Below are positions 27,603 through 36,511 of a stretch of DNA of 64,000 bases, piece after piece. The position numbers and the translations under genes were made by a program. Every line of letters starts with the position of its first letter. Positions within the stretch are counted from its first letter, which is position 1. A model generated the notes under the pieces. That model ran no database searches, was not told the DNA's origin, and saw nothing but the letters and a program-made list of their open reading frames with translations. This DNA comes from Haloterrigena salifodinae (lineage in GTDB: Archaea; Halobacteriota; Halobacteria; Halobacteriales; Natrialbaceae), in contig NZ_RQWN01000002.1 in NCBI RefSeq assembly GCF_003977755.1, positions 992,001 through 1,056,000 of the forward strand, given 5' to 3'.

Positions 27603-29102
27603 GTGGCAGAGACAGACTCGCAACCGGAGCGCAAGCGCGTCGACATGACGACGGGGGCGATCCCCCCGAAGCTCGCCCGCCTCGCGTGGCCGCTGGTCCT
27701 GGGGAACCTCCTCCAGACCGTCTACAACCTCGCGGACATGTTCTGGGTCGGCCGCGTCAGCAGCGACGCCGTCGCCGCCGTCTCGCTGATGTTTCCCCTC
27801 TCGTGGCTGTTCGTCTCGACGGCGATCGGGATCACGGCGGCGACCATCGCCCTGGTCTCCCAGTACGTCGGCTCCGGGAACGACCGGATGGCTGACCGCG
27901 TGGTCGCCCAGACGATCCTGCTGACGCTGGCGGTCTCGAGCGTCCTTGCCGCGGCCGGCCTGCTCTTTCGCCGCCCGCTGCTCGAGCTGATCGGCGCCCG
28001 CGGGCCGGTGTTCGCCGAGGCGCTGGCGTACATCGAGGTCATCTTCCTCGCCTTACCGCTGACGTTCCTCTTCTTTGCGTTCCGGTCGTCCCTGCAGGGC
28101 GCGGGCGACACGAAGACGGCGATGTGGCTCGTCGTCGTCTCGGCCGGCGTCAACGTCGTCCTCGACCCGTTCCTCATCCTCGGCTGGGGGCCGTTCCCGG
28201 CATGGGGAACCCGCGGCGCCGGCGTCGCGACGTTCTGCTCCCGCGGGCTGGCCGCCGCCGCAGGGATCTACATTCTGCTCGACGGGGGCTTCGGCGTTCG
28301 CCTCCGACTCGAGGATCTCGCGCCTGACGTCGACGTTCTGAAGCAACTCGTGGACGTCGGCGCCCCGTCGACGGTTGACGGCTGGGCGCGCAGTTTCGCC
28401 TCGGTCGCGATGGCCGGACTGGTCGCTCGCTTCGGCGCGACGCCGACCGCAGCCTACGGAATCGGCGTCCGGTTGATGTCCGTGACGTGGGCGGTCGCCG
28501 GCGCCGTCGGCAACGCGACCGCGACCGGCGTCGGTCAGAACCTCGGCGCGGAGACGCCCGAGCGAGCGGCGGCCGTCGCTCGGACCGCGACCGCGGGAAC
28601 GATGGTCGTGATCGGCGCCGTCGCCGCGGTCCTGATCGCGTTTCCGGCCCAAGCCATGCGGCTCTTCGTCGCCGACCCCGACGTGATCGCCGAGGGCGTC
28701 GTCTTCCTGCGAATCATGGCGCCGTTCTGGACCCTCTTCGCGGGCGTTATGGTCGTCCAGGGCGCTTTCCGCGGCGCCGGCAACACCCGCGAGGCGATGG
28801 TGCTCTCGTTCCTCTCGCGGTGGATCTTTCGGGTCCCCGTCGCGCTCGTGCTGGCGTTCGCGTGGACGGTGACCGTTCCCGTCCTCGGGCTCGAGATCGG
28901 CGGACTCGACTGGGGCGTCGAAGGCATCTGGTGGGCGTACTCGTTCGGGATGGTCGCCTCGTTCGTCGTCGCCATCGTCTGGTTCCGGCTGGGAACGTGG
29001 CGCGAGGGCGTCATCGACGACGAGGAGGACGGATCCGACGAGGCCGCGACTCGAAACGAACCAGCGACGGGTGAGAGCGATCCGGAGCTGACCGACGACT
29101 GA
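27603..29102 (+). CDS. MATE-family multidrug/metabolite efflux transporter
   Basis: Protein of about 499 residues with twelve membrane segments in two MATE repeats: LARLAWPLVLGNLLQTVYNL with ADMFWVGRVS opens the first, and WARSFASVAMAGLVARFGA the second. It exports drugs or metabolites in exchange for Na+ or H+. The GTG at 27603 was chosen: a TATA-like ccttttcac lies near 27563. ATG 27645 (MTTGAIPPKLARL) is the alternative; an ATG at 27417 overlaps the divergent GH97 promoter and gives an unlikely hydrophilic leader. Confidence 0.83.
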   Translation: MAETDSQPERKRVDMTTGAIPPKLARLAWPLVLGNLLQTVYNLADMFWVGRVSSDAVAAVSLMFPLSWLFVSTAIGITAATIALVSQYVGSGNDRMADRVVAQTILLTLAVSSVLAAAGLLFRRPLLELIGARGPVFAEALAYIEVIFLALPLTFLFFAFRSSLQGAGDTKTAMWLVVVSAGVNVVLDPFLILGWGPFPAWGTRGAGVATFCSRGLAAAAGIYILLDGGFGVRLRLEDLAPDVDVLKQLVDVGAPSTVDGWARSFASVAMAGLVARFGATPTAAYGIGVRLMSVTWAVAGAVGNATATGVGQNLGAETPERAAAVARTATAGTMVVIGAVAAVLIAFPAQAMRLFVADPDVIAEGVVFLRIMAPFWTLFAGVMVVQGAFRGAGNTREAMVLSFLSRWIFRVPVALVLAFAWTVTVPVLGLEIGGLDWGVEGIWWAYSFGMVASFVVAIVWFRLGTWREGVIDDEEDGSDEAATRNEPATGESDPELTDD

Positions 29103-29448
29103 GACCGTTCGAGACGAATGCGGAGCGTCAGGGAGCCACCATCCTGTATCGCACGCATCTCCCGCTACTGGAAGAAACGTGTGTCCTACTTGGAAACGAC
29201 CCGGAGCGAGGAACCTCGAGAGCTACTGGCCGAGTGCGGAATCGACCCGCTCATCTCGAGGAAGTCCGGACGGTCCGTAGACGACACGAGAATGGCGATC
29301 GAGAAGAAACCGCGACGATCCTCCGTAACCCACCCGGCCGTCAGCGTTCGGTGAACTGAGGCGACGGCAGCCCCGATCTCCACGATTAATCACTGAAATT
29401 CGCTCGTAACACGTCTGCAAACTGAATATTCGTGGCCTCATCACGATA
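29103..29448. other. Intergenic region before thi4, no supported gene
   Basis: About 350 bases. A short frame at 29118-29354 has no recognisable content and poor composition. The 3' end holds the thi4 promoter and the inverted repeat listed separately. Confidence 0.35.
29430..29446. promoter_or_regulatory. Candidate operator: 5-7-5 inverted repeat upstream of thi4
   Basis: tcgtg-gcctcat-cacga lies directly before the TATA-like sequence of thi4. Because a ThiR-type regulator is encoded 5 kb away and ThiR is known to control thiamine genes, this is a candidate binding site. The link is inference only. Confidence 0.3.
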
Positions 29449-29449
29449 G

Positions 29450-29459
29450 ACTTTTCACC
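29450..29459 (+). promoter_or_regulatory. TATA-like box of thi4
   Basis: The sequence acttttcacc lies about 24-33 bases before the ATG at 29483, as expected for a leaderless transcript. Confidence 0.45.
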
Positions 29460-29482
29460 ACACGGTGCTACCACCAAGTTGT

Positions 29483-30415
29483 ATGAGCGAATTCGAGCAG
29501 TTCAGTCAGGTGGGAGAGGCAGACGTTACCCGCGCGATCGGACAGGAGTGGACCGAGGAGTTCATGGACTTCTCGGACAGCGACGTCATCATCGTGGGCG
29601 GCGGGCCCTCGGGACTGACGGCCGCGAAGGAACTCTCCGAGCGCGGCGTCAAGACGATGGTCGTCGAGAAGAACAACTACCTCGGGGGCGGCTTCTGGCT
29701 CGGCGGCTTCCTGATGAACAAGGTCACTGTCCGCGACCCCGCCCAGCAGATCCTCGACGAACTCGACGTCTCCCACAAGGAGTCACAGGACAGCGAGGAC
29801 CTCTACGTCGCCAACGGTCCGGAGGCCTGTTCCGGCCTCATCAAGGCCGCCTGTGACGCGGGCGCGAAGATGCAGAACATGACCGAGTTCACGGACATCG
29901 TCATCCGCGAGGACCACCGCGTCGGCGGCATCGTCATGAACTGGACGCCGGTCCACGCGCTGCCCCGCGAGATCACCTGCGTCGACCCGATCGCGGTCGA
30001 GGCCGACCTCGTCATCGACGCGACCGGTCACGAGGCGATGGCCGTCAAGAAACTCGACGAGCGCGGCGTCCTCGACGCGCCGGGTATCGGCGACGCCGAG
30101 GCGGCCGCCACCGGCATGGACAGCACCGACGACGACACGTACGGCGCACCCGGCCACGACTCGCCCGGCCACGACTCCATGTGGGTCGGCAAGTCCGAAG
30201 ACGCCGTCGTCGAGCACACCGGTCTCGTCCACGACGGTCTGATCGCGACTGGGATGGCCACCGCGACGACCTACGGCCTCCCGCGCATGGGCCCGACCTT
30301 CGGCGCCATGCTCGTCTCCGGCAAGCGCGCCGCCCAGGTCGCGCTCGACGAACTCGAGGTCGACGCCGAACCGGTCGACATCACCTCGCGCGCGGCGACG
30401 CCGGCCGACGACTAA
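29483..30415 (+). CDS. thi4: Thi4 thiazole synthase (ADP-thiazole biosynthesis)
   Basis: Protein of 310 residues. The FAD/NAD-binding fold is plain ([20 protein letters not shown] at about 34-53), with [20 protein letters not shown] typical of Thi4. The conserved cysteine of the yeast/halophile branch is present (Cys166 in PREITCVDP); in Haloferax volcanii the equivalent Cys165 is essential. The product is the adenylated thiazole precursor of thiamine, made from NAD+, glycine and sulfur. A ThiR-type regulator lies 5 kb downstream. The ATG at 29483 was chosen over one six codons earlier because of the TATA spacing. Confidence 0.92.
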   Translation: MSEFEQFSQVGEADVTRAIGQEWTEEFMDFSDSDVIIVGGGPSGLTAAKELSERGVKTMVVEKNNYLGGGFWLGGFLMNKVTVRDPAQQILDELDVSHKESQDSEDLYVANGPEACSGLIKAACDAGAKMQNMTEFTDIVIREDHRVGGIVMNWTPVHALPREITCVDPIAVEADLVIDATGHEAMAVKKLDERGVLDAPGIGDAEAAATGMDSTDDDTYGAPGHDSPGHDSMWVGKSEDAVVEHTGLVHDGLIATGMATATTYGLPRMGPTFGAMLVSGKRAAQVALDELEVDAEPVDITSRAATPADD

Positions 30416-30565
30416 GCACCGAGACCACTCGTTCTTTTCAGCCCCGTGAAGCGGCCCCGCCGTCAGCCTGTAGCTCACTGTCGGTCAGTGTGGAACTCGT
30501 TTCACGGGCGGCTCTCGGCGAGGCGCGGCGATGCTATCTCTCGATCACACGGAGCAGACAGCCGT

Positions 30566-32296
30566 TCAACCGGTGGTCGCGGCCGGCACCGGTTCGATCT
30601 CGGTCACCTCGAACCGGGCACCGCCGGGTTCTCCGTCGGTCACCGACAGGGACCAGCCGTGTGCGGTGGCGATCGACTTGACGACCGCCAGTCCGATACC
30701 CGTCCCTTCGTCACGCGTGGAATAGCCGTACTCGAAGACGCGATCGCGATCGTCGGCCGGAATCCCCGGTCCGTCGTCGGAGACGTACACGCCGGCACCC
30801 GTCTCCGTCTCGAGCGGCCCGACGCGGACCGTCTCGGCGCCGTGGTCGACGGCGTTGCGAAACAGATTCTCGAACAGCGATCGGAGACGCGACGGATCCG
30901 CACGGATTCGGACGGGATCGATGTCGTTCTCGAGGGTCGCCACGCCGGTATCGCTGGTCCCCCACGCGTCGTCGACGACCGAGCGGAGCGCGACGGCTTC
31001 CTGCTGGTCGATCGCTGCCTCCTCCCGAGTGAGCGTTAGCAGGTCTCCGATCGTTTCCTCGATTCGCTCGAGAGCGGTCATCGTCTCGCGGACGTGGTCG
31101 ACCTCGCCGGTCTCGAGAGCTAACTCCGCGTACCCGGTAGCGACGGAGACGGGGTTTCGCAAGTCGTGCGAGAGGACACTTGCGAACCGCTCGAGCTGCT
31201 GCGTCCGGTGTTCCAGTTCTTGTGCGTGGCGCTCGAGTTCAGTGACGTCGCGAACGATCAGCGCGTAGCCGCGGGGCTCACCACCGCTCGAGATTTCGGT
31301 CGTGTCGATTCGCAGTGTTCGAGTCTCTCCATCGATTGAGACGTGAAGGCGCTCGGCAAACGGCGACTCGAGCGGTTCGTCGGACGACTGGATGCTAGCG
31401 TCTCCCCCGTCGTCGGCGGCTCGCGGCTCCGGAACGACCATTGACGGATACGCGTCGTCGAGACACTGCCCGAGACAGTCCTCGAGCGCCGGAAAGAGTT
31501 CGGCCGCCGTCCGGTTGAAGTCAACGACGGTCCGGTTCGCGTCGACCACGAGGACCGCGTCCCCGAGGGACTCGAATAGCCGATCCCGCGCGAGCGGCGC
31601 GACTGCGAACGACTGGTTTTTGAACAGTCCGATGGCAATGATTCCGCTGAAGATTCCCGCGCCGAAGACACCGTACGGGAATCGCGCCACCGGGAGCGCG
31701 TCTGTCTGGGTGAGATACGCAAAGAAGATGATCGGTCCCATTCCGGCGAGGACAGCGCCCGTTTGTAACCGAGCCGTTCGACGCGAAAAGAGAAACTGTC
31801 GAAAGAGCAGCGCGAGCGTCGTGAGTGCGTAAAGATGCGTCAACGCGCCGAGTCGCAGAAGGCCCGTCGTCTCGGCGACGACCAGCTGCGGAAACGGCTC
31901 CAACTCGAGGCCGAACCCGGTAGCTAACAGTCCGTGGACGGGGTTCGTAAGGACCAGTCCGCCGGGAACGACGACGCTGGTGCCGAGGGCGAGCCACACC
32001 GGCGGCGTCAGCCAGTACTCTCTGCCGGTGTAGTAAACGGCGAAGACGAACCAGATGACCGGGAGGACGATCACCAGTGCGTACCACGAGTGCCACCAGA
32101 ACGCCTTCAGCGACTGGCTCGAACTCAGTAGTTGGCCGGCCGCACACGTAACCATCACGGCGTGTGCCACCTGCAGGACGATCATCACGCTTCCGGCCCG
32201 GTCGCGGGTCCGGCGTCGGATCCACCATACGACGCCCAGCGAGATGACGAAGGTGAGTGCGAGCCCGACGAGGTGGGCGGTGTAGATCGCGGTCAT
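30566..32296 (-). CDS. Sensor histidine kinase with 7TM N-terminus and PAS domain
   Basis: Protein of 576 residues. About seven hydrophobic segments at 1-215 match the 7TM histidine-kinase N-terminal domain; a PAS domain follows (LGDAVLVVDANRTVVDFNRT, about 230-345). The HisKA domain has the phospho-acceptor in LSHDLRNPVSVA, and HATPase_c has FRNAVDHG, VSDDGPGIPADDRDRVFEYG and GTGIGLAVVKSIATAHGW. It autophosphorylates and passes phosphate to an unknown response regulator; none is adjacent. The ATG at 32296 was taken because a TATA-like gaaaatac sits 22-29 bases before it and the membrane domain begins there; a start 14 codons earlier is possible. Confidence 0.85.
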   Translation of the reverse strand: MTAIYTAHLVGLALTFVISLGVVWWIRRRTRDRAGSVMIVLQVAHAVMVTCAAGQLLSSSQSLKAFWWHSWYALVIVLPVIWFVFAVYYTGREYWLTPPVWLALGTSVVVPGGLVLTNPVHGLLATGFGLELEPFPQLVVAETTGLLRLGALTHLYALTTLALLFRQFLFSRRTARLQTGAVLAGMGPIIFFAYLTQTDALPVARFPYGVFGAGIFSGIIAIGLFKNQSFAVAPLARDRLFESLGDAVLVVDANRTVVDFNRTAAELFPALEDCLGQCLDDAYPSMVVPEPRAADDGGDASIQSSDEPLESPFAERLHVSIDGETRTLRIDTTEISSGGEPRGYALIVRDVTELERHAQELEHRTQQLERFASVLSHDLRNPVSVATGYAELALETGEVDHVRETMTALERIEETIGDLLTLTREEAAIDQQEAVALRSVVDDAWGTSDTGVATLENDIDPVRIRADPSRLRSLFENLFRNAVDHGAETVRVGPLETETGAGVYVSDDGPGIPADDRDRVFEYGYSTRDEGTGIGLAVVKSIATAHGWSLSVTDGEPGGARFEVTEIEPVPAATTG

Positions 32297-32317
32297 CGTA
32301 TTGTCGTTCGGCGGATC

Positions 32318-32325
32318 GAAAATAC
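32318..32325 (-). promoter_or_regulatory. TATA-like box of the 7TM histidine kinase gene
   Basis: Read on the minus strand this is gtattttc, 22-29 bases before the ATG at 32296; it decides that start over an upstream ATG. Confidence 0.45.
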
Positions 32326-32446
32326 CCTTTGCGGCCACGACGGCGGAACGGCGCGTTCCTGACAGTCGCTACTCGCGTGGCCCTCCCGCCGCCCGGAACA
32401 TCGATCGACCGTAACTGTTTCAGTGAGTGGTACCACCAATTCATAC

Positions 32447-33220
32447 ATGGTCGAGCGAGTCATCTGCTATCGAACGCCCTCGACGGTCGCTGACGTCGAC
32501 GCAGTTTCCGAGTGGCTGGACGAGCGAACCGACACCGACGTGACCGTTCGGGACCGGTTCCTCGACGTCCGCCGGAGCGACGACCTCGCCGAGCGGTTCG
32601 CCGAGGCGCGAGTCCCCTCCCCCTACGAGCGGGAAACCGGCAACACGATGCTCGGAACGATCCGCTACGAGGAACGGGCCCTCGAGCACCCCGAGCGCGA
32701 GGGCGGCGTCCTCTACGACGGCGCGCAGATCCAGCGGGCGCTCAACAGCGCGCTTCCGGCGGCCGAACGGGACCTCGAGACGCTCCACGTCGCGATTCTG
32801 GACCGCGCGATCGGCACCTGGGGCGACCACGACGGCCGCTGGCACAAGCGCGTGACCGTCCCCGGCCAGCCCGCGCTGGTATCGGTGCCGGGACTCTACG
32901 AGGCACCCGCCAAGCCAGAGGAATACTACAAGGAGAAACAGCGTCACGCGCTCCTCGCCGGCGACGCGCCGCCACGGGAGGTCCTCGAGAACCAGGTCGA
33001 GGGCGAGTTCCTGGTCGAAAACGATCCGCGAACGACGGACGCGCTGAAGGGGTACGTCCTGCAGGCGTACCACTACCTCGAGACGGGCGAGGCCTTCTGC
33101 GATCAGGAGGGCTGTCGGCTCTTCAACGCCCACTACCACGAGGATCTGATCGAGGCGCAGTTGCGCGAGCCGGCGTTCTGCACGGCACACGCCCGCCTGT
33201 ACGAACAGCGAGAGGCGTGA
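32447..33220 (+). CDS. Conserved haloarchaeal metallopeptidase-like protein lacking HExxH
   Basis: Protein of 257 residues, a haloarchaeal family I recognise only as an uncharacterised putative metallopeptidase. The C-terminus has CDQEGCRL (Cys218, Cys223) and FCTAH (Cys245, His248), close to the structural zinc motif of archaemetzincins (M54: C-x4-C-x-M ... C-x2-C). The catalytic HExxHxxGxxH that should come just before is replaced by AYHYLETGEAF; only its Gly (214) fits. It may be an inactive relative that keeps one zinc site (inference). It is divergent from the sensor kinase gene; the thioesterase follows 90 bases later on the same strand. Confidence 0.7.
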   Translation: MVERVICYRTPSTVADVDAVSEWLDERTDTDVTVRDRFLDVRRSDDLAERFAEARVPSPYERETGNTMLGTIRYEERALEHPEREGGVLYDGAQIQRALNSALPAAERDLETLHVAILDRAIGTWGDHDGRWHKRVTVPGQPALVSVPGLYEAPAKPEEYYKEKQRHALLAGDAPPREVLENQVEGEFLVENDPRTTDALKGYVLQAYHYLETGEAFCDQEGCRLFNAHYHEDLIEAQLREPAFCTAHARLYEQREA

Positions 33221-33310
33221 GCGGCCGTCCCGCTACGAAGCGCGGGAGCGCCACTCGGCATTGCCAGAACCGCAGTCCTCTTTTGTGACAGCCGACTCCG
33301 ACAACGTACA

Positions 33311-33721
33311 ATGAGTGCTCCGTTTACCGTCGCGGTTCCCGTCCGGTATCGCGATCTCGATCCGCTGGACCACGTCAATCACGCCGTCTTCGCGACCTAC
33401 CTCGAGATCGCGCGCACCGACTACCTGGAATCGGTCGTCGACATCCCCGCCGAGGATATCTCCTTCGTCATCGCGAACCTCGAGATCGACTACGAGCGGC
33501 CGATTGTCAAGGGCGACGACCCCGAGGTCTCCCTCCGCGTCTCGCGTCTGGGCGACTCGAGTTGCACGATGATCTACGAGATCCGCGTCGGCGACGACGT
33601 CGCTGCGACGGCGGAGACGACCATGGTCCACATCGATTCCGAGACGAAACGACCCGCGCCGTTCCCCGACGAGATCCGCGAGCCGATCGCGGCGTACGAG
33701 GGCCTCGAGACGACGGCCTGA
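33311..33721 (+). CDS. Hotdog-fold acyl-CoA thioesterase
   Basis: Protein of 136 residues. The opening VRYRDLDPLDHVNHAVFATY is the signature of 4-hydroxybenzoyl-CoA/YbgC-type thioesterases, with the catalytic Asp in the DxxDHVNH motif, and ISFVIANLEIDYERPIVKGD follows as usual. It should cleave acyl-CoA esters in the cytoplasm; the substrate is unknown. It may be transcribed with the metallopeptidase-like gene, 90 bases upstream. A T-run at 33751-33756 follows it. Confidence 0.87.
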   Translation: MSAPFTVAVPVRYRDLDPLDHVNHAVFATYLEIARTDYLESVVDIPAEDISFVIANLEIDYERPIVKGDDPEVSLRVSRLGDSSCTMIYEIRVGDDVAATAETTMVHIDSETKRPAPFPDEIREPIAAYEGLETTA

Positions 33722-33750
33722 GTCGACCTGCAACACGCGCGACGCTGTCC

Positions 33751-33756
33751 TTTTTT
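33751..33756 (+). terminator. T-run after the thioesterase gene
   Basis: Six T residues 30 bases after the stop, in the convergent gap; it overlaps the stop codon of the opposing methyltransferase gene. Confidence 0.4.
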
Positions 33757-34468
33757 ATTCGAGTTTCCCACCGGTCAGTCGTACGACCCCGAAGACGTGG
33801 CGTTCGTCGGCGACGGCCGTCGACCGCTCGCGGAGGCGCGCGTGGGCAGTCCGAATCTTCTCGTCCAGTCTGCGGTGTGGGTCGTCCTCGTAGCGCAGCT
33901 TCGTCGTCGGCGGCGTCGAGAGGACGACGATCGCCCGGAAGACCGCATTGACCGCCGGCGCGTACCACTCGCGGCTCGAGGTGGCGTTGGCAAGGAAGAC
34001 GTGACCGCCGGGGCCGACGCGGTCGCACCAGTCGTCGACCGCGCCTGCGGGATCGGCGAGCATGCCGACGACGAACGTCGCGAGGATCGCGTCGACGTCC
34101 GACTCAGCGGCCAGCGGCGGTTGCGTCGCATCGCCTCGAACCACGTGGACGTTGTCGTACTCGGCCGTCAGCTCCCGGGCCCGCTCGAGCACCGGCCCGG
34201 TGAAATCGACCCCGACGACGGTTCCCTCGGGGCCGACCCGCTCGCGCAGGTACGGGAGGTTCGCGCCCGTCCCACAGCCCATCTCGACGACGGTGTCTCC
34301 GGGCTCGAGTCGGCAGGCGGCGGCCCCGCGCCGTCGCAGCTTCGGGATACCGGGGGTTCGACGCGCGACGAGATCGTAGAGGTAGGCCCAGCGGCCGTAG
34401 AACTCCTGTGCGCTCTCGGCGTCGGTCTCCGCGCGCAGCCTTCGGAGCCGCGAGCGCAGGCCCGCCAT
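33755..34468 (-). CDS. Class I SAM-dependent methyltransferase
   Basis: Protein of 237 residues. Before the fold comes YGRWAYLYDLVARRTPGI, found in UbiE/quinone-type and related methyltransferases; motif I is VVEMGCGTGANLPYLRERVG, with VVGVDFTGPVLERA and RVGPGGHVFLAN. The acceptor is not known. Its start lies one base after the stop of the ThiR-type gene, so the two are very likely translated from one message; whether the enzyme has anything to do with thiamine is unclear. Confidence 0.82.
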   Translation of the reverse strand: MAGLRSRLRRLRAETDAESAQEFYGRWAYLYDLVARRTPGIPKLRRRGAAACRLEPGDTVVEMGCGTGANLPYLRERVGPEGTVVGVDFTGPVLERARELTAEYDNVHVVRGDATQPPLAAESDVDAILATFVVGMLADPAGAVDDWCDRVGPGGHVFLANATSSREWYAPAVNAVFRAIVVLSTPPTTKLRYEDDPHRRLDEKIRTAHARLRERSTAVADERHVFGVVRLTGGKLE

Positions 34469-34469
34469 C

Positions 34470-35369
34470 TCAGATCAACGAGCGAACCGTGTCCGCGACC
34501 GATTCGGCGTCCGGTCCCAGCACGTAGATCAGCGGCTCGATTCCCATGCCGCCGGTCTGGTAGAGCACCGTCGCCTCGGGTTCGTCCTCGATCGCGGCGC
34601 CCACGCTCGAGGCGACGTCGCTGGATTCGTCGAACTCCGCGGTCACGTGGCCCTGCTCGGTCAGTTCGGAGAGGAGGTCCGGCTCGTAGCGAATGTTGAT
34701 CGCCGACGACGCGTCCGCGCCGTGCTCGCGCGCGGCCAGCAGGACGCTCGCGACGTGTTCGGAGACGCCGAACTCGGGGTCGGACGGCACCGTCGCCTGC
34801 CCCTTGACGTCGAAGATCCGGCCGGGGACGCCGGCGACGTCGTCGACGTCGTCCGCGTCGGGCGTGCAGGCGACCAGATTGGCGCCGACCGCCGGGATCA
34901 GGGTCGTGAAGCCGCCCGCGTTCTCGAGGATGCGCAGCCCGCGGCGCAGCGACGAGAGGACGCGTTCGCTGGTCCGCAGGTCGTTCTCGGGGTCGTGGAC
35001 GCGAAAGCTCGCGCCGTGGTCGGCGAGTTCCGGGACGGCGTCCTCGTGGAGCTGAGCCAGGAGATCCCCGCCGCTCTCGAGGTCGCGAACGAGGATTTCG
35101 ATCTCGATCAGCGCCTGGACGGGCGTGACGTCGCCGGCCGCGAGCCCGTCGGCGAGTTCGGAGACGAGCGCCTCGACGCGCTCGTCGTCGGCGATGCGGT
35201 CGTTGGTGGTGACGTCACCGTGGGCGTACTTCGAGACGGCGCTCTGGCTGATGCCGAGCACGTCGGCGACCTCGCTTTGGGTGAGCCCGCGGTCGCGGAG
35301 TTCCCCGGCGAGCAGCGACCGTATCGTCGGGAGGAACTCGTCCACGACGATTTCTTCGACGAATTGCAT
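34470..35369 (-). CDS. thiR: ThiR-type thiamine regulator: helix-turn-helix plus ThiN domain
   Basis: Protein of 299 residues. An XRE-like helix-turn-helix lies at about 25-52 (RGLTQSEVADVLGISQSAVS), and residues about 115-299 match the ThiN thiamine-phosphate synthase domain (GFTTLIPAVGANLVACTPDA; ASSAINIRYEPDLL; GGMGIEPLIYVLG). This architecture is that of ThiR, an archaeal repressor of thiamine biosynthesis and transport genes that senses a thiamine phosphate through a non-catalytic ThiN domain (established for the family). thi4, 5 kb away, is the natural target in this window. It forms an operon with the methyltransferase gene. Confidence 0.85.
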   Translation of the reverse strand: MQFVEEIVVDEFLPTIRSLLAGELRDRGLTQSEVADVLGISQSAVSKYAHGDVTTNDRIADDERVEALVSELADGLAAGDVTPVQALIEIEILVRDLESGGDLLAQLHEDAVPELADHGASFRVHDPENDLRTSERVLSSLRRGLRILENAGGFTTLIPAVGANLVACTPDADDVDDVAGVPGRIFDVKGQATVPSDPEFGVSEHVASVLLAAREHGADASSAINIRYEPDLLSELTEQGHVTAEFDESSDVASSVGAAIEDEPEATVLYQTGGMGIEPLIYVLGPDAESVADTVRSLI

Positions 35370-35748
35370 TTGCGATCCCTATGTCCGCCGGCGGAATAAC
35401 TTGTGGGTCACGAACCCGGTATGCGCCTGTGAGACACGGAACGACCACAGAACGGTGACTGGTCCACTGCGGTGGCGCACGCTGTGCCGCGGTGAACATG
35501 CGAGGCGCGAGGGAACCGAGCGCCTCGAGAAACGAGCGGGGAACGAAGTGACCCGCGAGTTACTGGTGAACCGCGGTACAGCGTGCGAGGGATGAGTGAG
35601 TGAACGGAGAGAACGAGCGAATCGGCTGGGGAGGGTGTGGCAATCCCCGTTGCCACGATAGCAGGGGTTCTCATGGCGGTGATTTCACCGATACGACGGA
35701 CGGGCCGCTCTCTATCGGTATCGCACGGAATACAGTATCGAACCCGAA
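35370..35748. other. Intergenic region holding interspersed repeat copy A
   Basis: About 380 bases between two minus-strand genes. The right half contains repeat copy A (35581-35674); the left end holds the thiR promoter. A frame at 35408-35674 exists but is made largely of the repeat and is not believed. Confidence 0.45.
35581..35674 (+). repeat. Interspersed repeat, copy A
   Basis: This stretch shares gtgcgagggatgagt (35583-35597), gagcgaatcgg and ttgccacgat with two other places in the window. It includes tggcaatccccgttgcca, a 6-base inverted repeat that could form a hairpin. It has no coding capacity. The function is unknown; such short degenerate repeats resemble REP- or MITE-type elements. 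Confidence 0.6.
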
Positions 35749-36348
35749 CTACTTACGCTCGAGTTGGTCGCCGCCGAACTCGTGGTCGCTCTGGATCCGG
35801 GAGGCCTGCGGGCCGTCCTGGTCCTGGTACTTCGAGCCGCGCTCGCTGCCGTACGGTCGCTCCGCCTCGGTCTTCAGTTCGGTGAACGTCAGCTGGGAGA
35901 TCCGCATCCCGGGCGTGAGCGCGACGGGCGCGGTGCCGAGGTTCGACAGCTCGAGGGTGATCTGACCGCGGTAGCCGGGATCGCACAGCCCCGCCGTCGC
36001 GTGGACGACCACGGCGAGGCGACCCAGGGACGACCGGCCCTCGACGTGGGCGATCAGGTCCGGCGGGATCTCGACGCGCTCGTGAGTGGTTCCGAGCACG
36101 AAGTCGCCGGGATGCAGGATGAAGTCGTCGCCGTCCTCGACGATAGTCTCGGTGACGTACTCGTCGACCTCCTGTTCCGAATTCGGATGAATGCAGGGGA
36201 TGTTCGTCCGCTGGAACTCGAGGAACTCCTGGCCGAGTCGGAGGTCGATGCTCGCGGGCTGGATCTGCAACTCGGGGTCGTCGAGGGGGTCGACGACGAG
36301 GTCGCCGGCCTCGAGTCGCTCGAGGATGTCCGCGTCGGAGAGGATCAT
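35749..36348 (-). CDS. dcd: dCTP deaminase
   Basis: Protein of 199 residues. It has the trimeric dUTPase-like fold with [14 protein letters not shown] near the N-terminus, [20 protein letters not shown] (active-site region, including the catalytic Glu in EGRSSLGR), and [13 protein letters not shown]. The C-terminal [13 protein letters not shown] resembles the lid that closes over the nucleotide. It converts dCTP to dUTP (some archaeal members go on to dUMP) for dTTP synthesis. The ATG at 36348 (MILSDADIL) is the family's usual start; an upstream in-frame extension is not conserved in character. Confidence 0.92.
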   Translation of the reverse strand: MILSDADILERLEAGDLVVDPLDDPELQIQPASIDLRLGQEFLEFQRTNIPCIHPNSEQEVDEYVTETIVEDGDDFILHPGDFVLGTTHERVEIPPDLIAHVEGRSSLGRLAVVVHATAGLCDPGYRGQITLELSNLGTAPVALTPGMRISQLTFTELKTEAERPYGSERGSKYQDQDGPQASRIQSDHEFGGDQLERK

Positions 36349-36511
36349 ATCGAGTAGGGGCGTCCCACGGGTTCCTAAATCACCCGATCCGATTCGGCGG
36401 CTGCCGGACGAGTGACGGAAATCCGAAGTGTTTCGATTCAGTACAGCTACAAGTATACTTTCTCGATCGCGGCCCGAATCAATTAGTAGGTGGTGCCCCG
36501 AACAAGTTTCC

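Noticed and set aside
29118-29354. 78-residue frame before thi4
   Set aside because: Composition is not halophilic (basic, not acidic) and nothing is recognisable.
35408-35674. 88-residue minus-strand frame in the gap before dcd
   Set aside because: It consists mostly of interspersed repeat copy A and has no family-like features.
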